DNA from: Bacteroidota bacterium | GTDB lineage: Bacteria; Bacteroidota; Bacteroidia; Flavobacteriales; Flavobacteriaceae | Assembly (NCBI GenBank): GCA_023427845.1 | Contig: JAEYZX010000139.1 | Coordinates: 1-15,306 of the forward strand | Direction: 5' to 3' | DNA length: 15,306 bases | Shown here: positions 1 to 7,258 of the stretch, one piece after another | How positions within the stretch are numbered: the stretch's first letter is position 1 | Layout: every line of letters begins with the position of its first letter | Notes under the pieces: generated by a model | Seen by the model: only the letters and a program-made list of their open reading frames with translations | Told to the model about the DNA's origin: nothing | The model's database searches: none | Program-made: the position numbers and the translations under genes

Positions 1-514
1 CGCCCGCACTGTCCCATTCCAAAAGGCGCGAAAATAAAATCGCTGTGGCATCGGCATCCCCACCTGCGCGGTGCCGGTTCTCCAACATTATATCCAATGA
101 CCTGCAGAGATTGCCAAGGCTATAGGATGCCAGTCCGGGTCTCACCTTTCTTGCGGCCCTGACGGTGCATAATTTTCGTGCGGTCCATTTTAATCCGGAT
201 TGTTCCATCTGATGCCGGATAAATGAATAGTCGAAATTGACGTTGTGTGCCACGAAGATACGGCCGTTAAGCAGTTCGAACACCTGCCCGGCTATTTCGT
301 CAAATACAGGTGCATCGCGCACCATTTCGTTATTGATTCCGGTAAGCGCAAAAATGGGGTTAGGTATCTCACGCTGCGGATTCACCAGGGTTTCCCATCT
401 GTGCGTTACACCGGTTCCATCGTGCAGTATTATCGCAATCTCGGTTATACGGCTGCCGCTGGCGTTTCCGCCTGTGGTTTCAATGTCTACTATTGCGTAT
501 TCGGGGTTGTTCAT
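1..514 (-). CDS. DEDDh 3'-5' exonuclease domain protein, 3' end outside window
   Basis: The gene starts at 514 and runs off the left edge, so only the first 171 residues are visible and no stop codon is seen. All DnaQ/epsilon-type DEDDh motifs are present: motif I D10-x-E12 in DIETTGG, motif II in AHNVNFD with D95, and motif III HRAGGDAD with H148 and D153. It should therefore be an active metal-dependent 3'-5' exonuclease domain. In Bacteroidota this domain is often the N-terminal part of a longer protein with a C-terminal GIY-YIG (UvrC-like) nuclease domain; whether that holds here lies outside the window. A stand-alone epsilon-like exonuclease is the alternative. A TAnnTTTG box sits about 38 nt upstream of the start. 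The family call is secure; the full architecture is unknown. Confidence 0.88.
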   Translation of the reverse strand, partial: MNNPEYAIVDIETTGGNASGSRITEIAIILHDGTGVTHRWETLVNPQREIPNPIFALTGINNEMVRDAPVFDEIAGQVFELLNGRIFVAHNVNFDYSFIRHQMEQSGLKWTARKLCTVRAARKVRPGLASYSLGNLCRSLDIMLENRHRAGGDADATAILFSRLLEWDSAG

Positions 515-551
515 GACTATCTAACGTGTAATCACGCGATGTATTTCACTG

Positions 552-559
552 CAAAATTA
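552..559 (-). promoter_or_regulatory. Candidate -7 box for the left-edge exonuclease gene
   Basis: Read on the minus strand this is TAATTTTG, an exact match to the Bacteroidota -7 consensus TAnnTTTG, about 38 nt before the start codon at 514. I see no TTG at the expected 17-23 nt further upstream, so only half of the promoter is supported. Confidence 0.35.
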
Positions 560-681
560 GTCTTTTTGATTCGATCCATTACGCCCTCGGAGATGCCAAG
601 GTTATTTTGGTATAGTCACGATACGTGCAAATTTTGCAACCCTTTGCGAAAATCGTATAACACGAGATTTATCTTACAGTT

Positions 682-689
682 TAGCTTTG
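682..689 (+). promoter_or_regulatory. Candidate -7 box for the lipoprotein gene
   Basis: TAGCTTTG matches the TAnnTTTG consensus exactly and lies 68 nt before the ATG at 758. There is no clear TTG element at 17-23 nt upstream, so the call is tentative. The rest of 515-757 shows no gene or structured element that I can support. Confidence 0.3.
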
Positions 690-757
690 TACACGTCAAT
701 AATCAAGGATTTCTGTGATTTTGACGACAATAATTTAAACCCTAAAATTACCACACA

Positions 758-1282
758 ATGAAAAAGATTAAAGTTTTATTATGCGCACTTGCGATTGCAG
801 GTTTCGGATTTACTTCATGTGAAGATGATGATGACACAAATCAAAACCGAATTGCCGGAACGTACAACCTGGTTGAAGTCAACACTCAGGCGGCAACCGA
901 TTTTGATGAAGACGGAACTGAGCACATCAATCAGAAGGAAGAATCGAATTGTTATGATGGTGCTAAAATCATCCTGCGCTCTGACCAAACCTTCACATTC
1001 CATAACAATTACATCCTTGTGGATGAAACCAATGGAAATGCAACATGTGCCGAAAGTACATTCGAAGGTACTTACACTGTGGAATCCGGAAGCGGCAGCA
1101 ATGCTGTAATTACGGCCACCTACGAAAACAACAATGAGGAGGATGTTGTGCTGATGCTGACAAAAGTAGGAAACGAGATTTCCTATACTCAGGCAGGACT
1201 ATTTTCACAATACCCTGACCGTGATGATTCAGGCGGTGCGATCTACACCAATGGATCGGTTGAATGGGTTTTCAGAAAGTAA
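758..1282 (+). CDS. Lipocalin-like lipoprotein, probably surface exposed
   Basis: This 174-residue protein begins with a type II signal peptide: a lysine-rich N terminus, a hydrophobic core and a lipobox ending FTSC, with the lipidated cysteine at residue 21. The next residues are EDDDD, an acidic run that fits the lipoprotein export signal described in Bacteroidota, so anchoring on the outer face of the outer membrane is likely. The mature part (about residues 32-174) starts with an IAGTYNLVEV segment and has strand-rich repeats (TFTFHNN, FEGTYTV, NAVITATY), as in lipocalin-like domains of this phylum. Two further cysteines (about residues 65 and 97) could pair. The ligand is unknown. The gene stands alone: it has its own candidate promoter and a strong terminator 19 nt after its stop. 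Confidence 0.82.
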   Translation: MKKIKVLLCALAIAGFGFTSCEDDDDTNQNRIAGTYNLVEVNTQAATDFDEDGTEHINQKEESNCYDGAKIILRSDQTFTFHNNYILVDETNGNATCAESTFEGTYTVESGSGSNAVITATYENNNEEDVVLMLTKVGNEISYTQAGLFSQYPDRDDSGGAIYTNGSVEWVFRK

Positions 1283-1300
1283 CAAATAGAAGCTTGAATG

Positions 1301-1329
1301 AAGGGACACTTAACGGTGTCCCTTTTTTT
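1301..1329 (+). terminator. Rho-independent terminator after the lipoprotein gene
   Basis: A perfect 7-bp stem, GGGACAC (1303-1309) and GTGTCCC (1316-1322), encloses the loop TTAACG and is followed by seven T residues (1323-1329). Two flanking A/T pairs extend the stem. The T-run touches the stop codon of the convergent gene at 1328. On the minus strand the hairpin is followed by TTCATTC, a weak U-tract, so it may stop transcription only partly in that direction. Confidence 0.92.
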
Positions 1330-1615
1330 ATTCATATATCCGCAGCATCGATCGAAGGGTGTCGATTTCACGAAGCAGTTTTTCCTGTTTCTGAAGCAGA
1401 TGCCGAATTGCATCGATCCCTTCAATATTTATATTGAGCTCAAAGTGCAGCAGGCGATAACGCTCAAGTTCGCCCAACTGTTCTTCCTGAATGTATTTGA
1501 GTTCTCCGTCGGAAGCAAGCTCGATGATTCCTGTGTCTTCCAATATTTCTACAAACGATGGCTCGATCTTGTAGTACAGGCAATATTCGTTTATCGGTAT
1601 CAGATTTTGTGGCAT
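1328..1615 (-). CDS. cbpM: CbpM-like chaperone modulator (MerR-like fold)
   Basis: This 95-residue protein has the size and layout of CbpM, a small winged-helix/MerR-2-like protein that binds the J-domain of CbpA and inhibits its co-chaperone activity. The N terminus (QNLIPINEYC, then EPSFVEILEDTGII) fits the DNA-binding-like helices, and residues about 70-92 (LLQKQEKLLREIDTLRSML) look like a coiled coil. It lies 12 nt after the DnaJ-type gene on the same strand, the same order as cbpA-cbpM in Escherichia coli, so the two are almost certainly co-transcribed. The identification rests on both sequence pattern and neighbourhood; a generic MerR-family regulator is the alternative. Confidence 0.8.
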   Translation of the reverse strand: MPQNLIPINEYCLYYKIEPSFVEILEDTGIIELASDGELKYIQEEQLGELERYRLLHFELNINIEGIDAIRHLLQKQEKLLREIDTLRSMLRIYE

Positions 1616-1627
1616 AGCATTTCGTAT

Positions 1628-2515
1628 TTAGGTCGCAGCCTGCAGCTGCCTGAATAATTCTTTTTGTTTTTCGTTCAGGTTACGGGGAATTTCCACATTA
1701 TAGGATAGGATCAAATCGCCGTAGTCGCCCTCTTTTTTATATTTTGGCATTCCTTTATTCCTGAGCCTGACCTTTGTGCCGTGCTGCGTTCCCGGAGCAA
1801 CTTTTAATTTCACTTTTCCCGACGGCGTGTCGACCGTCACTTCACCGCCGAGTACCGCCGTATATAAATCAACCGACACATTTTTATACAAGTCGTCGTT
1901 TAATCGTTTGTAACCAGGCAAATCATCAACTATGAACGTAATGAACAAATCGCCGTTCGGTCCGCCGTTAGCACCGGGAGCACCATAACCTTTAAGTTTT
2001 ATGACCTGTCCGTTTGCAACTCCGGCCGGTACCGTGATGCGGATGTTTTTGCCGTTGACCGACAAGGTATGTTGATGCGTCTTCATTGCATCGGTCAAAG
2101 ACAAATGCAGTTCCGATGTATAATCATGACCTTTGTACTTCGCCTGTCGTCCACCGCGGGTCCGATTACCGAACATCGACGAAAAGAAATCCGAAAAATC
2201 ATCGCCGTCCGAGCCGCTATACGTAAAGTCGCCAAAATCGGCTGCCCCCCTTGTTTGCTGTGTCTTTCTTGCCTGCTCGTACTGTTCGGCATGCTGCCAG
2301 TTTTCGCCGTATGCGTCATATTTTTTACGGTTTTCAGGATTGCTGAGCACCTCGTTTGCTTCGTTTATTTGTTGAAATTTCTTTTGTGCTTCCTTGTCAT
2401 TCGGATTTAAATCCGGGTGGAATTTCCTCGCAAGTTTGCGATAGGCTTTTTTAATGTCGTCGGTCGATGCCGATTTGTCAAGACCCAGAATTTTATAGTA
2501 ATCTATAAATGCCAT
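1628..2515 (-). CDS. cbpA: CbpA-type DnaJ co-chaperone
   Basis: This is a class II Hsp40 of 295 residues. Residues 1-70 form a J-domain with the Hsp70-stimulating HPD motif at 33-35 and the AYRKLAR helix before it. A Gly/Phe/Asp-rich linker follows (about 85-125, with GSDGDDFSDFF). The C-terminal substrate-binding domains (about 130-290) contain VPAGVANGQ, LKGYGAPG, PGTQHGTKVRLRNKG and GDLILSYNVEIP. There is no cysteine-rich zinc finger, which separates it from DnaJ proper and fits CbpA. It should act with DnaK on unfolded clients in the cytoplasm. The CbpM-like gene 12 nt downstream supports this. The start MAFIDYYKILGL is typical of the family. I could not identify a convincing promoter in the 231-nt upstream gap shared with the divergent gene. 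Confidence 0.93.
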   Translation of the reverse strand: MAFIDYYKILGLDKSASTDDIKKAYRKLARKFHPDLNPNDKEAQKKFQQINEANEVLSNPENRKKYDAYGENWQHAEQYEQARKTQQTRGAADFGDFTYSGSDGDDFSDFFSSMFGNRTRGGRQAKYKGHDYTSELHLSLTDAMKTHQHTLSVNGKNIRITVPAGVANGQVIKLKGYGAPGANGGPNGDLFITFIVDDLPGYKRLNDDLYKNVSVDLYTAVLGGEVTVDTPSGKVKLKVAPGTQHGTKVRLRNKGMPKYKKEGDYGDLILSYNVEIPRNLNEKQKELFRQLQAAT

Positions 2516-2665
2516 AACGCCATTGGTTTATCTAATAAATTTACAAATGAATTGACTGAACGTATTGCAGTTTAACAGGATTTTAGTAGCCGGATCTCCG
2601 ACCCGCCAACTCCAATTTCGTGCGTTTTAGACCTCGCGTGTTCACGTGCACTCGTGTTGAAATTT

Positions 2666-2674
2666 TGTGGATAA
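2666..2674 (-). promoter_or_regulatory. Single perfect DnaA-box-like 9-mer
   Basis: Read on the minus strand this is TTATCCACA, the strict DnaA box consensus, in the divergent gap between the dnaJ-like and DUF294 genes. No second box or AT-rich unwinding stretch is nearby, so it is not an origin. It may be a DnaA-titrating or regulatory site, or chance. Confidence 0.2.
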
Positions 2675-2746
2675 TTCGGTGCTTTTTGCAACCGGTGTGC
2701 TTCTAAAAACCGTTTAAATTTTCTACTTTTAAACTTTATCATAACC

Positions 2747-4660
2747 ATGAAAAACAGTATCGCCGAAAGGCTTGCCGATTTCCTAAAAAACTATCGTCCA
2801 TTCAATTCCCTGGCGCATGAAGACCTGGTCAGGATTGCAACCGATATCCGGGTCGTACACATCGAAAAGCATAAGGCCTTGTTCCGCGTCGATGATCCGT
2901 TGCATGAAAGTTTTTATGTTGTGGCCTCAGGTGTAATTAACCTGTCGGTTGTTTCAGATGCTGAAGAAACGTTACTGAACAAATGCGTCAGCGGTGATAT
3001 TTTCGGACTCCGCCCCTTTTTTGCAAAAAACAATTATATGATGACGGCAAAAGCACGGGAAGAATGCATTCTTTATGCTATTCCGATTGCGACTTTTAGG
3101 CCGTTCGTCGCACAAAATACCGAGGTGTTGAACTTCCTGTTGGAAAGTTTTGCGACAAATACACGAAATCCGTACGAAAACATCAAAGGAAGCAAGCTTC
3201 TTCTCGACAATGTCTACACCGATCAACAGGCGGAAATCCAATATTTTCAATCGCTTTCTTATAATAAAAAACCGCTTCGGGCTTCGTCGGCAGCGCTTGC
3301 GCGAGATGTGGCGCAACTGATGACCGACAACCTGACCGACAGTGTGCTGATTGCCGAGAACAACTTTCCCGTTGGAATCATTACCGACACCGACCTCCGT
3401 TCCAAAATTGTAACCGGAAGGTTCCCGATAACGATTGCGGCCGAAAAAGTCATGTCGGCGCCTGTTATTACAGTGCCTGAAAACGTATCTCTTGCCGAGG
3501 CGCAATTACTTTTGCTGAAAAACAACGTCAGCCATTTGTGCGTTACCGCTGATGGATCTGACAGATCAGAAATAAAGGGAATCATTTCGCAGTACGATCT
3601 CATTGTAGCGCAATCCAGCAACCCGGGGATTTTGATAAAGGAAATAAAACGGTCGCACAATGCAAAAGACCTGCGGCATGTTCGCGAAAAGCTGTCGGAA
3701 CTGGTTCGTACCTCCATCGTGAAGAACATTCCGCTATCGCACATCAACAATATCGTCAGTGAAATCAATCTTGCGCTGATACGTCGCAGTGTTGAATTGG
3801 CGATTTTGGATCTTGGCTCCCCTCCTGCCCGTTTTGCGTGGTTGTGCATCGGCAGCCAGGGACGAAAAGAACAATTGCTGCTGACCGATCAGGATTCGAT
3901 ACTCGTTTTTGAAAATGTCAGTGCTGAAAAGTACCGGGACGTCAAAGACTATTTTATCAAGTTGGCAAAACGCACTACTGCAATAATCGAAAAAACGGGA
4001 TATCCTTATTGTCCGCATGGCCACATGGCAAGTAATATGCTTTGGTGTAAGTCGCTGACTGAGTGGATTAAACAATACGGAAGCTGGATGAATGCTCCAG
4101 GTGAACGAAGCAACGAAATCAGCAGCATTTTCTTTGATTATGAACTGGCGTTTGGCGAGCTGAAAATCGAGGAGGAAATTACTGAAGCAATTTTCAGGAA
4201 CATCAAGAAAAATTCGTTGTTCTTCGATTATTTAGGCAATGATGCACTGCGAAAGCCCGCTCCGCTGAGTTTCTTCAAAAAATTCAATGTTGAGGAGGAA
4301 GGCGAACACAAAGATAAATTCGATATCAAGACGCGCGCTTTGATGCCGCTGATCGATGGTGCGAGGATGCTGGTGCTGAGTCACAATATCCGCGGAATAA
4401 ACAATACGTACATGCGATTTAAACAGCTTGCGATCGTTGATCCGAGGCATTCGGAGATTTACCTGAATTGTGCCGAGGCTTTTCTGACACTTGCCAAATT
4501 CCGGACCATCGAAGGACTGCAGAATGACAGCGACGGACAATTTGTCAATATTGCGGAAATGTCAAAAATCGACAGGGAGAAATTAAAAAACGCGCTTGAA
4601 CCGATGAAGGATCTTGAAGAACTGATCAAGGACAATTTTAAACTTACCCATTTTTCATAG
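2747..4660 (+). CDS. cNMP-binding / CBS pair / DUF294 nucleotidyltransferase-like protein
   Basis: This cytoplasmic protein of 637 residues has three parts. Residues about 18-135 resemble a cyclic-nucleotide-binding (Crp-like) sensor barrel. Residues about 171-290 contain two CBS repeats, which usually bind adenine nucleotides (VMSAPVITVPENVS starts the second). Residues about 310-640 are the DUF294 putative nucleotidyltransferase plus its C-terminal domain. The transferase signature GSQGRKEQ is at 369-376, followed by the acidic pair in TDQDS (D381, D383), as in the GlnD/KNTase superfamily. No membrane segment is seen. The protein probably links nucleotide status to modification of an unknown partner. 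It is followed after 1 nt by the DnaQ-fold gene. In many bacteria this pair sits beside acetate uptake and acs genes; here acs lies about 5.4 kb away, beyond the PKS operon. No substrate can be named. Confidence 0.88.
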   Translation: MKNSIAERLADFLKNYRPFNSLAHEDLVRIATDIRVVHIEKHKALFRVDDPLHESFYVVASGVINLSVVSDAEETLLNKCVSGDIFGLRPFFAKNNYMMTAKAREECILYAIPIATFRPFVAQNTEVLNFLLESFATNTRNPYENIKGSKLLLDNVYTDQQAEIQYFQSLSYNKKPLRASSAALARDVAQLMTDNLTDSVLIAENNFPVGIITDTDLRSKIVTGRFPITIAAEKVMSAPVITVPENVSLAEAQLLLLKNNVSHLCVTADGSDRSEIKGIISQYDLIVAQSSNPGILIKEIKRSHNAKDLRHVREKLSELVRTSIVKNIPLSHINNIVSEINLALIRRSVELAILDLGSPPARFAWLCIGSQGRKEQLLLTDQDSILVFENVSAEKYRDVKDYFIKLAKRTTAIIEKTGYPYCPHGHMASNMLWCKSLTEWIKQYGSWMNAPGERSNEISSIFFDYELAFGELKIEEEITEAIFRNIKKNSLFFDYLGNDALRKPAPLSFFKKFNVEEEGEHKDKFDIKTRALMPLIDGARMLVLSHNIRGINNTYMRFKQLAIVDPRHSEIYLNCAEAFLTLAKFRTIEGLQNDSDGQFVNIAEMSKIDREKLKNALEPMKDLEELIKDNFKLTHFS

Positions 4661-4661
4661 C

Positions 4662-5258
4662 ATGTTCGACTGGATAAAAAATATAAACAAGGAATACCCT
4701 GAATTCTGGAAAAATTACCTGGTGAAATTCGAGTCGCGTCCGAAGAGATTCGTCGTGCTTTGTACCGAAACCTCAGGACATCATCCGGAAAAAGATGTTA
4801 TTTTTTCATTTGGTGCGCTCGGAGTAATTGACAATACCATTTTAGTTGGCGACAATTTTGAAGCGGTATTGCTACAATACAAATACCTTCATGAAAACGA
4901 GCTTTCGAATGAATTCTTAATTGAAAGCAAACTTCCTAAAATGGCCGAGCCACAGGCAATCGAAAATTTGATCGATTATATCGGAAACGCTGTATTGGTC
5001 GGACATCGGATACATCATGATGTTGATTTGATAAATGCTGCACTTGACAGGCTCGACTGCGGCCGATTGAAAAACGAGGCGCTCGACATAGAAATCATGC
5101 ACCGCAAGCTGAACGACATTCCCGACAAGCCATTTTCACTCGAAGAGTTATCGAAACATTACAAACTTCCTGAAACTGAGCGTATCGCGGGAATTGACGA
5201 TGCGTATACGATGGCATTGCTGTTTCTGAAATTAAAAGCCAGGTTGGGAATTAAGTAG
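4662..5258 (+). CDS. DnaQ-fold 3'-5' exonuclease homologue with degenerate active site
   Basis: This 198-residue protein carries one RNase H-fold exonuclease domain of the DEDDh type (about residues 28-193). It starts 1 nt after the stop of the DUF294 gene, so the two are translationally coupled. Key residues are altered. Motif I reads CTETSG, so the first metal-binding Asp is C34 (codon TGT) while E36 remains. In motif II (VGHRIHHDVDLI) D120 is kept. In motif III (ERIAGIDDAY) D180 is kept, but the catalytic His position is I175 (codon ATC). Each change differs by at least two bases from the expected codon, so single read errors do not explain them. The protein may be a non-catalytic nucleotide- or nucleic-acid-binding partner of the DUF294 protein. 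Its last 8 nt overlap the convergent PPTase gene. Confidence 0.85.
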   Translation: MFDWIKNINKEYPEFWKNYLVKFESRPKRFVVLCTETSGHHPEKDVIFSFGALGVIDNTILVGDNFEAVLLQYKYLHENELSNEFLIESKLPKMAEPQAIENLIDYIGNAVLVGHRIHHDVDLINAALDRLDCGRLKNEALDIEIMHRKLNDIPDKPFSLEELSKHYKLPETERIAGIDDAYTMALLFLKLKARLGIK

Positions 5259-5736
5259 CAAGGCCTACAATAAAGTGGAACCGCCCGTGATGGCTAACCG
5301 AAACCGGTTTCAATCCTCCATCATTGTCGCCTACAAATGGCAGTGAGCCAGTCATCGACAGCTTTGTTTCTTCCGGTATAAAGTAAATCCGATCGAAATC
5401 ATCTGGCTTGGTTACCGCAACGGTATGGATGTATTCGGATGTGATTTCTGTAATTGTATAGAAGGTTTTATCATCATAGGAGACCTTTGAATCGGAATTC
5501 AGATTATCACATTCCAGCTTCAGCGGGATGAACCGCCTGATTCCGGTTTCGCGGTTCAAAATTTTATATACCGCTTCCTTTCGGCTCCACAAATCCCAGA
5601 TTGCACAAGCGGTGTCTTTTGCCGTGGATATCAGTTGCTGTTCATGGGCTGTAAAAATTTTTTGCACGAATCCTTCGCGGCGCCAGTTGCTTTCGGTGCG
5701 TGCAAGCGCAAGATCTACTACGTCGTTACCAATCAT
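5251..5736 (-). CDS. 4'-phosphopantetheinyl transferase (AcpS-like)
   Basis: This 161-residue enzyme should transfer phosphopantetheine from CoA to the serine of an acyl carrier protein, presumably the one encoded just upstream. Visible motifs are IGNDVVDL at the N terminus (the GxD metal site, D5), FTAHE (about 28-32), and the hallmark WSRKEAVYK at 50-58 with K53 and E54. A C-terminal SVSHHG segment (146-151) resembles the end of AcpS proteins. The size is above single-domain AcpS (about 120-130) and below typical Sfp (about 220), because of an insert at about 75-135. It is the last gene of the operon and starts within the ACP stop (ATGA overlap), which suggests a dedicated activating enzyme. 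Its 3' end overlaps the convergent exonuclease-like gene by 8 nt, and no terminator is visible between them. Confidence 0.87.
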   Translation of the reverse strand: MIGNDVVDLALARTESNWRREGFVQKIFTAHEQQLISTAKDTACAIWDLWSRKEAVYKILNRETGIRRFIPLKLECDNLNSDSKVSYDDKTFYTITEITSEYIHTVAVTKPDDFDRIYFIPEETKLSMTGSLPFVGDNDGGLKPVSVSHHGRFHFIVGLAT

Positions 5737-5987
5737 TTTTCTGCGAGTTTCGTCTGCACTATTGCAAGCGTTGATCGAACGTCGAGCATCTGCTGCATTG
5801 CGTCATTATCAATAACGATATCGAACGCTTCTTCCACATCGAGAATGACATCGACCAGATTCGCCGAATTGATTTTCAAATCAGCTATGAAATCGGTATC
5901 TTCTGAAATATTTTCATAAGCCGACTCATCCTTTATGTATGGTTTCACTATCGTTTTCAGTTGTTCAAGTACCTCTTCCCTATTCAT
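5733..5987 (-). CDS. Acyl carrier protein with variant NSA attachment motif
   Basis: This small acidic protein of 84 residues has the four-helix carrier-protein pattern: an N-terminal helix, a TDFIADLKIN turn, then the recognition helix after the attachment serine, with LDVEEAFDIVI matching the usual LEExFxI segment. The attachment serine is S41. The motif is NSAN instead of the usual DSL(D/E), an Asp-to-Asn and Leu-to-Ala change next to the serine. It overlaps the ketosynthase stop and the PPTase start through ATGA junctions on both sides. It is probably the carrier for the acyl chain handled by the ketosynthase and dehydratase of the same operon, rather than the housekeeping fatty-acid ACP. 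The identification is firm; the chain it carries is unknown. Confidence 0.9.
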   Translation of the reverse strand: MNREEVLEQLKTIVKPYIKDESAYENISEDTDFIADLKINSANLVDVILDVEEAFDIVIDNDAMQQMLDVRSTLAIVQTKLAEK

Positions 5988-7258
5988 TGTTCAAATTTTT
6001 TAAAAATCACACAGCCATTTACGTCGCCAAACCCAAAACTAGCTTTTGCAAGGATTCGCAGCTCTTTCCGGACAAGTTCACGTGGTACGACCGATTCATC
6101 GATAATTGCTGCGATATCAGGATGTAAATCCTCGCAATTCGTATTCGGAAATATGAATCCGTGATACAACTGCAAAACGGCTGCGACACTTTCGATGCTT
6201 CCCGCAGCCGACAAGCAATGACCGACAGTCGATTTGAGTGAATTAATATACGGAAAATTATCGCCACTCCGCCCGAGTGCTGCGACCCAATTTTGGATTT
6301 CAAGACAGTCCTTTGTCGTAGCGGTCAGATGTCCATTGATTGCGTCTACATCGTAGGGCGATACTTTGGCGTCTACCAATGCGTGGCGGATGCACTTTTG
6401 TACGGCAACCGAATTTGGCGCAGTCATTGTTCCCTCGCCGCGTTGTCCGCCGGAATTCACATTTCCGCCCAAAACCTCGCCGTAAATCCGTGCGCCACGT
6501 TCGAGCGCACTATCCAGATCTTCAAGCAGCAACGCACCGGCACCGCTGCCTGGAACAAACCCCGACGCGGAAGCACTCATTGGCCGTGAACCCTTTTCGG
6601 GTGATTCGTTGTGTTTGAAAGTACAGACGCGCATCGCATCGAATCCGCCCCAAATATACGGACCTGAATCGCTCGTGCTTCCCGCAATCATCCGCTTCGC
6701 TTTACCTGATTTGATTCGGTCGTATGCCATTAAAATGCTTTCGGTTCCGGTTGTACAGGCAGATGAATTCGTTGTGACTTGATTTCCAAGTCCGAGTTTG
6801 CCGGCTAAATACGCACTGATTCCACTGTTCATCGTTTGTGCGACGGCAGTGCTTCCGAGCCGGCGTGTTTGGCAATCGTCGATTTTGTAGATGCTTTCGC
6901 GGAATTTATCGATTCCCGAAGTTCCCGTGCCAAATATTGTCCCGCTGTCCCAATCGGGTTCAGTAGATTCGTTGAAAGGCAGCCCTGCATCGATCCATGC
7001 ATCGGTTCCTGCAATCACGCCATATAAAATTCCGGATGCGTTGAAGTTTCGCAATTCGAGTTCTGAAAAATAGATTGCCTTTTGCTCTTCTGAAATTTCA
7101 GGTTTTGCAGAAATCTGACACGAAAACTGCAGGTCCGCGAGTTGCTGATCAAACTTTATCCCGGATTTTCCGCTTTTGATTGCTGATAAAAATGCATCCA
7201 ATCCTACTCCATTTGGCGCAACAACTCCAAGTCCGGTTATGACAACTCGTTTTTCCAT
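5984..7258 (-). CDS. Beta-ketoacyl-ACP synthase (FabF/KAS II-like)
   Basis: This cytoplasmic enzyme should condense malonyl-ACP with an acyl chain. The 424-residue form starting MEKRVVITGLG is chosen because its ATG overlaps the stop of the dehydratase gene (TGATG); an upstream ATG at 7294 would add 12 residues inside that gene. The thiolase-fold catalytic triad is intact: C168 in SSACTTG, H310 in NGHLTAT and H347 in KSTVGHCLSAAG, with K342 before it. The length matches FabF. No chain-length-factor partner is present, so it should work as a homodimer. With the FabZ-like dehydratase and ACP it forms a partial elongation module lacking ketoreductase and enoyl reductase, which would have to come from primary metabolism. 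Its end overlaps the ACP start (ATGA). Confidence 0.92.
   Translation of the reverse strand: MEKRVVITGLGVVAPNGVGLDAFLSAIKSGKSGIKFDQQLADLQFSCQISAKPEISEEQKAIYFSELELRNFNASGILYGVIAGTDAWIDAGLPFNESTEPDWDSGTIFGTGTSGIDKFRESIYKIDDCQTRRLGSTAVAQTMNSGISAYLAGKLGLGNQVTTNSSACTTGTESILMAYDRIKSGKAKRMIAGSTSDSGPYIWGGFDAMRVCTFKHNESPEKGSRPMSASASGFVPGSGAGALLLEDLDSALERGARIYGEVLGGNVNSGGQRGEGTMTAPNSVAVQKCIRHALVDAKVSPYDVDAINGHLTATTKDCLEIQNWVAALGRSGDNFPYINSLKSTVGHCLSAAGSIESVAAVLQLYHGFIFPNTNCEDLHPDIAAIIDESVVPRELVRKELRILAKASFGFGDVNGCVIFKKFEQ

Noticed and set aside
245..718. Open frame of 157 codons on the plus strand
   Set aside because: It lies mostly antisense to the DEDDh exonuclease gene (1-514), shows no recognisable domain, and the opposite strand has clear catalytic motifs.
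2630..2660. CACGTG/GTGCAC-rich stretch in the divergent gap
   Set aside because: Short overlapping palindromes without a clear dyad of operator size; no known regulator site could be named.
3259..3849. 196-codon open frame antisense to the DUF294 gene
   Set aside because: A long antisense shadow of a gene whose plus-strand product has clear CBS and nucleotidyltransferase motifs; no start context or domain of its own.
5300..5311. Perfect 12-nt palindrome GAAACCGGTTTC
   Set aside because: It lies inside PPTase codons near the conserved C-terminal SxSHH motif, has no T-run and no second copy; best explained by coding sequence.
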